This document shows, piece by piece, positions 1 to 8,688 of a stretch of DNA of 64,000 nucleotides. A program made the translations under genes and the position numbers. Below the pieces are notes generated by a model. That model saw only the letters and a program-made list of their open reading frames with translations. It did no database searches and was not told the origin of the DNA. Location: positions 46,139 to 110,138 of the forward strand of contig JAFQFD010000020.1 in the NCBI GenBank assembly GCA_017415715.1, given 5' to 3'. Each line of letters opens with the position of its first letter. Positions within the stretch are counted from its first letter, which is position 1. Source of the stretch: Bacteroidales bacterium. Lineage in GTDB: Bacteria > Bacteroidota > Bacteroidia > Bacteroidales > UBA932.

Positions 1-179
1 TCAATTAAATCTTTTACGTCCACATCAAGGACACGCGCAATCTCAAACAACATCTCAAGACTAGGCTGACGACGGTTGCATACATAAGCATTAGTCTGGC
101 TAAAGCTCTTACCTATCTGCTCAGCCAACCATGTCTGCTTAATACCTTTCTGATCAAGCACTTCCTTTATCCTATTCAT
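1..179 (-). CDS. XRE-family HTH regulator (cut by window edge)
   Basis: Translating the minus strand from the ATG at 179 gives about 59 residues with a classic Cro/C1-type helix-turn-helix: a KQTWLAEQIGKS helix-turn, a recognition helix around SQTNAYVCNRR, then QPSLEMLFEIARVLDVDV. Such proteins bind operator DNA as dimers. The reading frame is still open at base 1, so the C-terminus is not visible. It lies next to mobilization debris, so it may regulate the lost element; this is inference. Confidence 0.85.
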   Translation of the reverse strand, partial: MNRIKEVLDQKGIKQTWLAEQIGKSFSQTNAYVCNRRQPSLEMLFEIARVLDVDVKDLI

Positions 180-465
180 AACTTATCCACTAAATAAAGA
201 TTCATTATCTCTCAAAGTTATGAAAAAATATGCTATAAATAAATGCAATTACATAATATTATTATTGATTCACCTCATAGGAGTAATTTAACTACACTAA
301 CTCTACATTGAACAGAGGCAACTTATGGCATTACTGTTATTCTGCACACCCGATTATATGTAATCTCAACCCGTTGAGTTTTCTTGCTCTTGCAAACCTC
401 GCATACTTCAGCTATTGTTTCATAAATTGATCTTTTTACAACTAAGAGTATACAATTATTATCTA

Positions 466-954
466 TCATAAACATAATCTTAATGTAACCGTAAGCACCA
501 CAATAACGATCACAACCAGAAAGAACATAGCAAATATGAGTTTATAGTTAGACTCGATGTTTTCTGCGTTCTCTTTGATTGCTGTCATCATATCTTCCGA
601 TGCTTTATTTTGTTTGGTCTGATCTTTCTTGATGATTTCTAATGCTGATTTGACGTGCCTGATATCTGAAACGATGTCGTTCAAAATATTCTTCTGCTCA
701 GTCAATACCATACACGCCTCAATGGACTTGACCAATGCGCCATAGATACAGGTGTCGCGGGAGTGCTCTCGGGAATGTCCTGGGTTTAGGATTGTATCCG
801 TTACTTCCATTGGTTCTTTCAACCGCTCTTCTATCTTCCGTAATCTTGTTGAGATGGTTCCGACTTCCTTTGCGAGATTATCAATAGTTGAAAGGTGTTC
901 ATAAATGCCTTCGAGGGCTTGGAGTTCTGTGAGTGAGTTGTTTTGCTTTGCCAT
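466..954 (-). CDS. Coiled-coil protein with C-terminal membrane anchor
   Basis: A 162-residue protein that I do not recognise by name. It is rich in Glu, Lys and Ile with heptad-like spacing over most of its length (residues 8-55 and 80-135). It ends in one strongly hydrophobic helix (YKLIFAMFFLVVIVIVVL) close to the C-terminus, so it should be tail-anchored with the coiled coil in the cytoplasm. It follows the relaxase fragment on the same strand. Small coiled-coil membrane proteins downstream of mobilization genes are common in Bacteroides elements, so it is probably another leftover of that element. Confidence 0.6.
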   Translation of the reverse strand: MAKQNNSLTELQALEGIYEHLSTIDNLAKEVGTISTRLRKIEERLKEPMEVTDTILNPGHSREHSRDTCIYGALVKSIEACMVLTEQKNILNDIVSDIRHVKSALEIIKKDQTKQNKASEDMMTAIKENAENIESNYKLIFAMFFLVVIVIVVLTVTLRLCL

Positions 955-991
955 AATTGTCTGGGATTTATATGTTTATAATCTTATAATT

Positions 992-1510
992 CTATAGTCT
1001 TGGACCTCGTTTCTTATTTGGTGCGAGGTCTTGTTCCTTGGATTTCTTTTCCTGACCGGAGGCTATGAGACCGATGGCGAGGTCGGCTAATAGCATTGAG
1101 AGGTCGGTGGTCAGGGAGTGGTCCTGGTCGTTTGAACGGGATTCGTAGGCAGAATGGCCTTGGGCTTGGCCGCCAGTGGCGATGTTCATACCGTCTGTGA
1201 GGGCTTTGTCGATCTTGGAGAAGCTGAGGCTTCTGTCTAGGGAGGAGCCTTTGAATGTCGTGCCGTATCGGGTGAAGGAGATGCCTTGTGGGATGTGAGT
1301 GCCGCTTCTGAATTTGATTTCGGCTCTGATGCCATAAGCCTTCAGGTTGTTGGAGAAGTCTTTCCAACTGTGTGCGTCCTTCGTATTCTCTCTCATCGAT
1401 AAGGACTCAGATCTATACTTTTGTCCCTCAATGAGAACTATTTTTATTGAGATTTGTCCCTCAATGAGGGGTTTTTGGATATTTGCAAAAATTGATGTTA
1501 TGATAGACAA
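992..1510 (-). pseudogene. Relaxase/mobilization protein, C-terminal fragment
   Basis: Only the last part of this frame (from about base 1372 down to 992) looks protein-like. It carries the pattern found at the C-terminal side of Bacteroides MobB-type relaxases: a SWKDF block, GIRAEIKFRSG, QGISFTRYG and FKGSSLDRSLSF. The catalytic N-terminal domain with its Tyr and His residues is absent, and the residues before SWKDF are coded by repeat-containing DNA upstream of the AAA ATPase gene. I read it as the 3' remnant of a relaxase gene, truncated when the sequence holding the ATPase was joined to it. Confidence 0.6.
1420..1468. repeat. Direct repeat pair upstream of AAA ATPase
   Basis: The 16-mer TTTGTCCCTCAATGAG occurs at 1420-1435 and again at 1453-1468, 33 bp apart. 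A promoter-like GATATTTG at 1478-1485 follows, then the ATPase start codon at 1500. Repeats at this spacing just upstream of a promoter suggest a regulator-binding region, but they could also be a recombination scar at the edge of the relaxase fragment. Confidence 0.5.
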
Positions 1511-2267
1511 TACACTAATCTCTTACATGGAAGAAATGCTGAAAAACACTCCTACAGCATTTAAAAGATACGCTTATTCTGAGATCGACTGGAATCAGAG
1601 GATGATAGGAATTGTTGGCGCAAGAGGTATCGGAAAATCAACAATGGTGAAACAATACATCATTGAGAATCGAGAGCAATTCAATGTACTATATACATCT
1701 GCAGATCATACATATTTCTCTAACCATAGCATCTCTGACCTTGCAGACAATCTCGTAAAGTCCGGATATAATGCTCTAGTTATTGATGAAGTTCATAAGT
1801 ATGAAAATTGGTCGCGCGAACTGAAACAGATTTATGACATTCATTCTGAACTGAAGGTAATACTAACCGGTTCCTCAATACTTGACATTCAAAAAGGAGA
1901 AGTAGATCTTTCCCGAAGGATTGTCATTTATGAAATGTATGGTCTATCATTCCGCGAATATCTTAAGATGTTCCATAACATCAACGCGGAAACCTATTCA
2001 TTAGAAGACATACTTAACCATAAAGTTTCATTAAAGGAACTTGCCCACCCATTGCCATACTTCAAGCAATATCTCAAAGAGGGATATTATCCGTTCGCTA
2101 TTGAAGGTAGCTTCAGCTTAAAGATGCAACAAGTCGTAACCCTATACCCATACACGGTAATTAAAATTCCTTTAATTACCATAGTGGCCTGTGCAAAACA
2201 TGCACAAGCCAATCAACGTCACCCCATAAGAATTATGCTCCCAGAACATAATGTTCCAAGAGCATAA
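1500..2267 (+). pseudogene. AAA_14-type ATPase, 3'-truncated
   Basis: Starts at the ATG at 1500 (MIDNTLIS). The first 205 or so residues match the AAA_14/DUF4143 ATPase pattern: Walker A GARGIGKST, Walker B NALVIDEVHKY, a GSS sensor motif (ILTGSSILD) and a YEMYGLSFREYL segment. Full family members run to about 370-400 residues with a C-terminal DUF4143 domain. Here the homology stops near base 2130, and the last 40 residues read like translated intergenic DNA. The gene is therefore probably a broken copy. The function of the family is poorly known; some members sit in toxin-antitoxin or mobile contexts. Confidence 0.6.
2156..2180. terminator. Perfect 10-bp inverted repeat between convergent genes
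   Basis: GGTAATTAAA and TTTAATTACC form a perfect 10-bp stem with a 5-nt loop (ATTCC). It lies where the ATPase homology ends and before the convergent AlbA_2 gene. It is AT-rich and has no clear U-tract, so it may be a weak bidirectional terminator or the scar of the event that truncated the ATPase gene. Confidence 0.35.
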
Positions 2268-2269
2268 TC

Positions 2270-3856
2270 TTACTTCTGCTTTTTACGATATTTCTGTTTA
2301 GGACTCCTCGGTTTGTCTGGTTCTGTAGGTTCCAAGTATCCCATATCCAACAATGGGGTTATAAACCTAAGCACATTTTTAGAATGATTTGAATACCCTA
2401 TATAAGCTAGGATTTCCCTAGCACTTCGTGGTATACTACAATATTGTATTATGTTTTTCTGTACGCCTGGCAACTTAGCATATGGGATACGTTCCGAATG
2501 TTTTTCGCCTTCAACACCAGCTTCGACACTGCCTTTATCCCTTACTCCACTTCCTTTATCTATATCCCTAACATTCAAGCCTTTATCTTCGACATCTTCA
2601 ACACTAGCTTCGACACCAACCTCGTCACTTTCTCTCCATATAGTAACAACAAATTCTTTAAGTCTTTCATCGTTCTCGAACTTGATGTTTGGAGTATTAA
2701 GCTGAGCTCTTGTCAAACCGCTACCGGCTCCCGTATAAGGGAGGAGATGGATACCATTGCTGAAGAGCAGTTTGTTTCTTGGAACAGAAACTCCGTGGGT
2801 AGCATCTTCGACAGTAATACCCTGTGGCAAGAGTCCTGGACTATGGATCTCAATCCTATTGTCAAATATGAAGATTCTTAACGGAGAATCAGCAGCATAT
2901 GACCTATGCAGGATACAGTTCACGACCACTTCTGAAAGTGTGGTTGTAGATACCTCAAGTTCACCAGGGCTGTTGAAATCGGCCTCTACCTGTTTGCGTC
3001 TAAGGTTACGCATCAAGAAAGTCATAATGAACTTATACAGATGAACGGCATTTCCATCGGCATCAGAGCCACTCTTATCCCTGAATTCAGATCCTCCGAT
3101 GCTATTTCCTATGTAACTGATACATCTGGCCGTGAATACCGGCAGCCACCTTTGAGGATATTCTCCCATCAACACAACAGCGGCGACAGTAAGGGTACCA
3201 TCCGCCAGAATAAGGCCTACATTCTTAAGAACATTCTCTACGGTCTGCTCCGCGCCTATAACCTTAACCACCTCTTCTGCTGACATCTTGTGCAATTCAT
3301 CTGCAGATATATTCTGAAGACTGAATACCGGAGCAAATCTCTTGGCAAGATATTCCTTAACGACTTCCATATTGAGATCCTTAATAGAAGTACCTCTAAC
3401 AGGAAGGGTATCCGGATACATCTGACCATTATCAGCCAACATCGCTATAAGTTCGGAGTTATCAAACACCTTGCGTTTATCAGCTCCTTGTTTTACCCAA
3501 ACTACACCATTGTTGTCGTGATATGGTTTGTTTAAGCCTTGCTTTATGGTTGCAACCACAAGAGTGCCACCTTCTGCCTGAACATTAACAACATCAACCA
3601 AAATACCAGGGATGACATTATCTGTAGCCAAATTACCCAACAGGGCTGTCACTTCCTGCGTCTCTTTATATGACAACGGATTAAGCCTTCCTGTCTTATC
3701 ATCAATTCCCACAACGAGCATTCCGCCACGAGTATTACTCATAGCAACCATCTCAGCAACGACCTCAGACTTATTTTCCTTCGTCACACGCTCCTTGAAC
3801 TGAACACCTGTATGTTCAGCCATATCCCTCAACCTCAATATTTCCTCCAATGTCAT
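2270..3856 (-). CDS. Schlafen/AlbA_2-domain protein with GHKL-like C-terminal part
   Basis: A 528-residue protein of the AlbA_2 (Schlafen-like) family often annotated as an ATP-binding transcriptional regulator. The N-terminal 120 residues hold the AlbA_2 hallmark (VQFKERVTK, then NTRGGMLVVGIDD and ALLGNL). The middle (about 280-400) resembles the HATPase_c_4 module with ELEVSTTTLSEVVVNCILHRSY, IEIHSPGLLPQG and GSGLTRA. A low-complexity Val/Glu/Gly linker with short repeats (VEASVEDVEDKG) precedes a winged-helix-like tail. Roles proposed for the family include nucleic-acid binding and defence; none can be assigned here. It is followed by an unrelated peptidase gene. Confidence 0.8.
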   Translation of the reverse strand: MTLEEILRLRDMAEHTGVQFKERVTKENKSEVVAEMVAMSNTRGGMLVVGIDDKTGRLNPLSYKETQEVTALLGNLATDNVIPGILVDVVNVQAEGGTLVVATIKQGLNKPYHDNNGVVWVKQGADKRKVFDNSELIAMLADNGQMYPDTLPVRGTSIKDLNMEVVKEYLAKRFAPVFSLQNISADELHKMSAEEVVKVIGAEQTVENVLKNVGLILADGTLTVAAVVLMGEYPQRWLPVFTARCISYIGNSIGGSEFRDKSGSDADGNAVHLYKFIMTFLMRNLRRKQVEADFNSPGELEVSTTTLSEVVVNCILHRSYAADSPLRIFIFDNRIEIHSPGLLPQGITVEDATHGVSVPRNKLLFSNGIHLLPYTGAGSGLTRAQLNTPNIKFENDERLKEFVVTIWRESDEVGVEASVEDVEDKGLNVRDIDKGSGVRDKGSVEAGVEGEKHSERIPYAKLPGVQKNIIQYCSIPRSAREILAYIGYSNHSKNVLRFITPLLDMGYLEPTEPDKPRSPKQKYRKKQK

Positions 3857-3886
3857 ACCCTTAATATTTTGCTCAAAGTTATAAAA

Positions 3887-4732
3887 CTATTTGCCTCCCT
3901 CCAAAATCCTCACAAGATCCTTCTTCATGTCGATGTCGATCGTGCGGTAACGGTTGAAGGCGCGGCTACCTTCGACGTGACCGGTGAGGGCTGAGACGAG
4001 GTTCGGGTCCTTCTTCGACCTCATAACCTCTCTGACGAAGGTGAGGCATTGGGTGAGTTCGGAGAAGCGGGTGTATTCGCTGTTGTTGTGGGCGTTGTAG
4101 TAGCCGCAGCTTATGTTACAGACGGGAATTTCGAGACCTCGCATCTTCAGCTCCACCACGTCGGTCTTGCCGCCTCGTACCATTTCATAACCGTATTTAT
4201 GGAGTATGTCCTCAGGGATGAAGTCCGGCGGGCAGAGGACCGTGTCGCCCTTGCCGATGGACACGACGTCCGACGAGCCTTTGCGGTCGCATTCGAGGAT
4301 GTATGCGACGTCGTCGAAGAACGACAGGTCGCATGCCCTCGCGCCGCGGCATCCGGCCATGTCGCCGGAGCGCTCCTCCTGCACGAACAGGGCCGCCTTC
4401 AGCACCGGCTCGCTGTGCAGCAGGTGCAGTATGACCCACAGGCCGTTCTTGTCGTCGGCCCCGCACCCGACCCTGTTCCACAGCCGGTCTACGGCGAACA
4501 CGTTGTCGCCTTCGACCACAATCTCGCGATCGCAAGGAGAGTGAATCTCGTCCAGATGGGCCGCCACGCATGGGTATACGTCGGCTGTGCCCTTGGTGAT
4601 GAACAGGTTGCCGATTTTGTCTGTGGCTATGGTCAGCGGCACATCGCCCAGACGGTCAAGCACGAAAGACTTGATCCTGTCTTCCATGCCTGACTTTGAT
4701 ATGATCTTGTATAGCTGCTTCAGCAGTTCCAT
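3887..4732 (-). CDS. M20/M42-type zinc peptidase
   Basis: A 281-residue cytoplasmic metallopeptidase of the PepT/PepV-like clan MH. The metal-site pattern is visible in order: AAHLDEIH (His-x-Asp), VGCGADDKNGLW (bridging Asp), VQEERSGDMAG (catalytic Glu pair), a later Asp in ILECDRKG, and a final His in GYYNAHNNSEY. It lacks the usual lid domain, so at 281 residues it is shorter than PepT (about 410). Likely substrates are small peptides. It ends two bases before the next gene's end on the same strand and forms a run of minus-strand genes with the channel, mutT and vsr. Confidence 0.75.
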   Translation of the reverse strand: MELLKQLYKIISKSGMEDRIKSFVLDRLGDVPLTIATDKIGNLFITKGTADVYPCVAAHLDEIHSPCDREIVVEGDNVFAVDRLWNRVGCGADDKNGLWVILHLLHSEPVLKAALFVQEERSGDMAGCRGARACDLSFFDDVAYILECDRKGSSDVVSIGKGDTVLCPPDFIPEDILHKYGYEMVRGGKTDVVELKMRGLEIPVCNISCGYYNAHNNSEYTRFSELTQCLTFVREVMRSKKDPNLVSALTGHVEGSRAFNRYRTIDIDMKKDLVRILEGGK

Positions 4733-4734
4733 GG

Positions 4735-6477
4735 TTATTCTTCCTGCAGGTAGAGCTCTCTCCAGTAGCCCTTTTCGACAGGGCGTCTGCCGTAGTGCTC
4801 TTTGTGCAGCCCATGTGGCTTGCGGGTCTCCAGGTTTCTGTTGAGGACGGTTGCGGCCTGCAGGATCGCCTCTTGGACATTCTTGTTGAATATCATCAGG
4901 TCGTATGAAACCGTGATGAGAAGGACGTTTGCCTCGGTCTTGGTCTTGAGGTAGCGGGCGATGTTCTGCTTGCCGACCTTCGGCTGTATCTGATGAGCGT
5001 CGGTCCTGATCTGCAGGGTCTCCTCGAGAGTGTTGGAGAAGTCTGCGAAGAGGCGCTTGACTGTCTCCATGTCATTAGGTATGGCACCCTCGAAGTCCAG
5101 TGACGTCTCTCCCTTCTCGCCGCCCAGCTCGAAATGGAAATCGTATGGCGAATTCTTCACGATCTGTTCTCCGGCAATGACGACAATCCAGTCGTTCTTG
5201 CCGCGTCCCTTCGTGATGTCATCGATAAACTGCTGGAACACAGGGTTTTCGTCGTCAAGGACTGTGTAGAAGTTGCAGCGCAGGTCCGGATTCGGATTTG
5301 TTCTGGAGAACAGCTCGTTAGCGACATAGTTGAATCCTCCTAGCTGCGCAATGTGCCAGTCAAAGTAGCTCAGTCCGTTGTCGCCCCTTCCGAGAGGATT
5401 GACTATGGTGACTGATGACTCTCTTTCTATATGACATCCATATGCGGTATTGACAAAGAACTGATTGACCACAATCATGTCCGTCTTCGGCCCGTTGCTG
5501 ATAGCCGCAGCAAGGTTCTTCATGCGAAGGTTATTCGAGCTTGCCACAGCCTTGGTGACCTCCGCATCGGTCAGGCCTAACTCATACTGCAGGTCTCCGG
5601 CGCTGATGTTCTTGGCCGGGAAGAAAATGCCTCCGCGCTTGATGCTCTTGACAAGCATGAACTCATTGATCTTCCAGGCATTCTCCTTAAGCTCCTCCTC
5701 CTTGGCGTCCTCGTCCATGACCTCGGTGAACGCGGAGCCTATGAGTCCGGCAGGGACGGCGAAAATAGCGATACCGAGCACGCCGATGATGCAAGCGATG
5801 ATGCGTCCGGTGAAGGTGATCGGGGGAGTGTCGGCGAATCCGCCCGGATCGCCGATGTACTGCGCGAACGCCCATACGACCGATGTCCAGCCGTTGTCGT
5901 ATACCTCAGGCTGGGCGGCATGCTCCACGAAGAAGAGGATGAACGAAAGTATGAGGGTCACGATGGTGAGGAACTGCAGCGACACGACCATCTCCTGCTT
6001 CTTCGCCCTGATGGCGCGCGAGAGGATGCTGAACGCCTTCATATACCTGAATATACGCAGCAGGCGGGCTATTCTGAGGGCCTTGAGCGCAGAGTAAGGC
6101 ACTTTCATGAAGAACTGCAGGTAGAACGGATATGTAGACAGTATGTCTATAAGTCCATAGAACGAGAAGCAGTACCTGAGTCGTCCCTTGAAGCCTTTAT
6201 ACTTCTCATCGAGAAGGTCGGCGCACCATATGCGCAGCGACACCTCTATAGTGAAGAAGATGGTAGTGAAATAGTCCACGAAATGCAGCCACTTGCCATA
6301 CCTCTCGACTATCCCGTCATATGTCGACAGAAAGACCTCGAGGGTCGATATCACAATAAGTCCGATTATGGCATAATCAACATAGTTATGCCACTGCTTT
6401 GTGTGCAGATTGTCATCGAAAACGCGGTTAAGCTCCTGCCTGAACAGCTCGATCCTAGATGGTTTAGTTTCGGTCAT
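4735..6477 (-). CDS. Voltage-sensor-type ion channel with unusual filter and long C-terminal domain
   Basis: A 580-residue membrane protein. Residues 25-270 give six membrane helices of a voltage-gated cation channel: S1 near VDYAIIGLIVIS, S2 with FFTIEVSLRIW, S3, an Arg-rich S4 (LRIARLLRIFRYMKAF), S5 and S6 (IIGVLGIAIFAVPAG). Where K+ channels carry TVGYGD the pore loop here reads QYIGDPGGFADTPPITFTGR, so the flanking P-T-GR landmark is kept but the filter is changed. About 300 soluble residues follow, which I cannot assign. It may be a channel of altered selectivity. The mutT-like gene lies immediately upstream. Confidence 0.7.
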   Translation of the reverse strand: MTETKPSRIELFRQELNRVFDDNLHTKQWHNYVDYAIIGLIVISTLEVFLSTYDGIVERYGKWLHFVDYFTTIFFTIEVSLRIWCADLLDEKYKGFKGRLRYCFSFYGLIDILSTYPFYLQFFMKVPYSALKALRIARLLRIFRYMKAFSILSRAIRAKKQEMVVSLQFLTIVTLILSFILFFVEHAAQPEVYDNGWTSVVWAFAQYIGDPGGFADTPPITFTGRIIACIIGVLGIAIFAVPAGLIGSAFTEVMDEDAKEEELKENAWKINEFMLVKSIKRGGIFFPAKNISAGDLQYELGLTDAEVTKAVASSNNLRMKNLAAAISNGPKTDMIVVNQFFVNTAYGCHIERESSVTIVNPLGRGDNGLSYFDWHIAQLGGFNYVANELFSRTNPNPDLRCNFYTVLDDENPVFQQFIDDITKGRGKNDWIVVIAGEQIVKNSPYDFHFELGGEKGETSLDFEGAIPNDMETVKRLFADFSNTLEETLQIRTDAHQIQPKVGKQNIARYLKTKTEANVLLITVSYDLMIFNKNVQEAILQAATVLNRNLETRKPHGLHKEHYGRRPVEKGYWRELYLQEE

Positions 6478-6479
6478 GT

Positions 6480-6866
6480 CTATATATTATCTTTTATATT
6501 ATCTACCAGGCCCGCGTCTGCCGGCAGCCACTTGACGGAGTCCAGCGTGTCGCGGGTCAGCCAGGCTGACGCCTCGTGCTCATTCAGGTGCATGGACTCC
6601 GACAGGAGGGTGCACATGAAGCAGTGCATGGTCAGATGGAAGGCAGGGTAGTCCCACTCCACAGTCTCCAGCAGCCCGCCGACCTCGATCTCGGCGTCGA
6701 GCTCCTCCCGGATCTCGCGCACGAGAGCCTCCTGCGGGCATTCCCCGGGCTCGATCTTCCCGCCGGGGAACTCCCACCAGCCCCGCCACTCGCCATACCC
6801 GCGCTGCGTGGCGAACACCTCTCCGTCCCGGACAATTATCGCTGCTACAACTTCGATTGTCTTCAT
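6480..6866 (-). CDS. mutT: NUDIX hydrolase, MutT-like 8-oxo-dGTP diphosphatase
   Basis: A 128-residue protein of the usual MutT length. It has a complete Nudix box (GGKIEPGECPQEALVREI then REELDAEI), which binds the metal and the pyrophosphate. The first residues MKTIEVVAAIIVRDGEVFATQR are typical of the MutT N-terminus, and WLTRDTLDSVKWLPAD near the end is the usual C-terminal pattern. It should hydrolyse 8-oxo-dGTP and prevent A:T to C:G transversions. It stands next to vsr, a mismatch endonuclease gene, so the pair is a small DNA-fidelity cluster. Confidence 0.85.
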   Translation of the reverse strand: MKTIEVVAAIIVRDGEVFATQRGYGEWRGWWEFPGGKIEPGECPQEALVREIREELDAEIEVGGLLETVEWDYPAFHLTMHCFMCTLLSESMHLNEHEASAWLTRDTLDSVKWLPADAGLVDNIKDNI

Positions 6867-6870
6867 TTCC

Positions 6871-7446
6871 TTACTCCTTTGACTCCTTCTTTATCCGTTT
6901 CGGGATAGGGTAGAGGGCGTTGATCTCCGCTTCAAGCGCTGCCTGACGCGCAAGCATCGCCTCCCGTTCACGTCTTGCCTCCAGGCGGCTCTGCCGCTTG
7001 CAGGCTTCGCGCTCCCGTCTCAGCTCTCCGGCCCTGCGGATTTCATCCGCCAAGGCCTCCAGCCTCGCCTGCGCCGCTCCGCCCCGCAGCTCACACTCCC
7101 ATATCGTGATCACGGTCCATCCCAGAGCCTCCAGATGCGCCTCCGTCACCTCGTCCCGATGCCGGTTCCTCGCGATCTTCGCCTCCCAGAACTCCTCGTT
7201 CGTCTTCGGTCTAGTCGCATATCTGCACCCCTTGTGCCCATGCCAGAAGCATCCGTTCACCATGATCGCGACTCCATACTTCGGCAGCACGACATCAGGC
7301 CTCCCCGGCAGCCTCCGGTCCTGCAGCCGGAACCTGAACCCACGCGCATGCAACCCCTTCCGAACCAGAATCTCCGGCTTGGTATCCTTCCCGCGGATGC
7401 GGGACATGCACACATGGCGCTGTGCGGGGGTGAGGGGGTCGGGCAT
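6871..7446 (-). CDS. vsr: Very short patch repair (Vsr) endonuclease
   Basis: Residues up to about 125 match the Vsr family: MSRIRGKDTKPEILVRK, FRFRLQDRRLPGRPDVVLPK (catalytic Asp) and VNGCFWHGHKGC (zinc-binding Cys and His). Vsr nicks T:G mismatches that arise by deamination of 5-methylcytosine. No cytosine methylase lies beside it. The last 60 residues are a charged Arg/Glu coiled coil that typical Vsr proteins (about 135-150 residues) lack. I place the start at the ATG at 7446; a TTG at 7461 is also in frame. A minus-strand TATCTTTG box at 7459-7466 is close to this start. Confidence 0.85.
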   Translation of the reverse strand: MPDPLTPAQRHVCMSRIRGKDTKPEILVRKGLHARGFRFRLQDRRLPGRPDVVLPKYGVAIMVNGCFWHGHKGCRYATRPKTNEEFWEAKIARNRHRDEVTEAHLEALGWTVITIWECELRGGAAQARLEALADEIRRAGELRREREACKRQSRLEARREREAMLARQAALEAEINALYPIPKRIKKESKE

Positions 7447-7467
7447 GGGGTTATATGTCAAAGATAG

Positions 7468-7575
7468 CTACGACAGGTACTGTTTTATATCCGTCCTCAG
7501 TGCCTCAATTGAAGAGTCAATAAAGGCTTTGTGATATCCATCAACAAGTCGTCGAGTAGAGAAATTTTCCTGCAT
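7468..7575 (-). pseudogene. Short peptide frame, possible gene remnant
   Basis: A 35-codon frame (start MQENFSTRRL, end TDIKQYLS) precedes vsr on the same strand. It reads like the very N-terminus of a larger enzyme that has been deleted (such starts occur in helicases with PLD-type N-domains), but I cannot prove that. The rest of 7576-7830 holds no frame I would support. It is AT-rich near 7580-7650. Confidence 0.25.
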
Positions 7576-7830
7576 GAGAATTATAATAATCAAACATACG
7601 AAGTTACATATTTATTTTATTTATTCGCCTGTTTGAGTATGTAAAATCATTTGTTTTCAATGATGCCCTTCTATTGGCGGGTATCGGGGACGGTAAGGCG
7701 CGATATCGTCCATGATGCTCCACGTTTTAAGGGTATCGAGTACGATGTCGCCGGGAATCGTTCCGGATATCGCCATATTATCGTAACACTCCTCTGGTTT
7801 CTATTGTATTCCTGTAAAATTGTTTGTGGT

Positions 7831-8688
7831 ATGACTGATTTTACTGGTGGTGGTCTTTTCGGGATGCGGGATGTTGTGGTTCCGGCGTGGAGGAAGAAGA
7901 CTGTGAGTGCTGAGGAGTTGCGGGAGGCGGGGATTGAGCGTCTGGTCACCGAGTGCGGGGAGGTGCTGCGTGCGAAGTATGTGAAGCAGGCTTTGGGGAG
8001 CATGTCGAAGCCGACGTTCCTGCAGGACATGTTGGGGAAGGAATACATTGTCATGGTGATTGACAAGGCGGTGGAGATGCATGGCTGTCCGGAGTCGGAG
8101 AGGCTCTGTTATGCGGAGGTTGTGGACTATCTGTCTCAGTATGAGAGGCATGGCATGCTTGAGTGCACACGCTTCTGCGTGTCGACGGAGATCAAGATGA
8201 ATCTGTTCGAGTTGGATGTGTATGAGGATGACCTGAGCTTGCGCCTGAAGTTCAATGGCCGTTATCTGCCTGTCAGAGAATATGAAAATCCGGACATGGG
8301 CCTGCTTAAGGCCATAGTCTATGTGGATGCGGCGATTGACCTGATTAGGATGGGACATGAGTCCATAATGCGCGAGCTGGAGTCGGTATACATGTCCCAG
8401 GAGATATACCATGGATTCGCTCCGCGTGTCATAGAGCCGTTCGTGTCGAAGTACAAGGGACGCAAGAGTGTCAGGTACAAGGGCAACAGATGCACCATAC
8501 ACTTCTATCTTTCGGATGAGGACAAGGCTGTCATATCATTCTTCAGGGACCGTATGCCTTGGGACATGCCGGAGCCGCCGACCGACCCTGAAAGCCTCAG
8601 GGCGGCCTGTGCGGAGGAGGGGTCTCCATACTTCATAGTAAAGCTGAGCAGGAAAGACCGCAGACTGCTGAAGCTCCCGAAGCCTTAG
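7831..8688 (+). CDS. Hypothetical protein, 285 residues
   Basis: I do not recognise this protein. The start is placed at the ATG at 7831 (MTDFTGGGLFGM); the in-frame extension upstream looks like translated non-coding DNA. It is soluble, without a signal peptide or membrane helix. It is rich in Glu, Arg, Met and Tyr and ends in a basic tail (KLSRKDRRLLKLPKP). It stands alone on the plus strand in a minus-strand neighbourhood and overlaps the stop of the DUF368 gene tail to tail by 4 bases. Confidence 0.6.
   Translation: MTDFTGGGLFGMRDVVVPAWRKKTVSAEELREAGIERLVTECGEVLRAKYVKQALGSMSKPTFLQDMLGKEYIVMVIDKAVEMHGCPESERLCYAEVVDYLSQYERHGMLECTRFCVSTEIKMNLFELDVYEDDLSLRLKFNGRYLPVREYENPDMGLLKAIVYVDAAIDLIRMGHESIMRELESVYMSQEIYHGFAPRVIEPFVSKYKGRKSVRYKGNRCTIHFYLSDEDKAVISFFRDRMPWDMPEPPTDPESLRAACAEEGSPYFIVKLSRKDRRLLKLPKP

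Noticed and set aside
2156-2180. Perfect palindrome as an insertion-sequence end
   Set aside because: No partner repeat or transposase nearby; a weak terminator or deletion scar is simpler.
4049-4693. 214-codon plus-strand frame over the peptidase gene
   Set aside because: Antisense to a protein with complete metal-binding motifs; composition is typical of a shadow frame.
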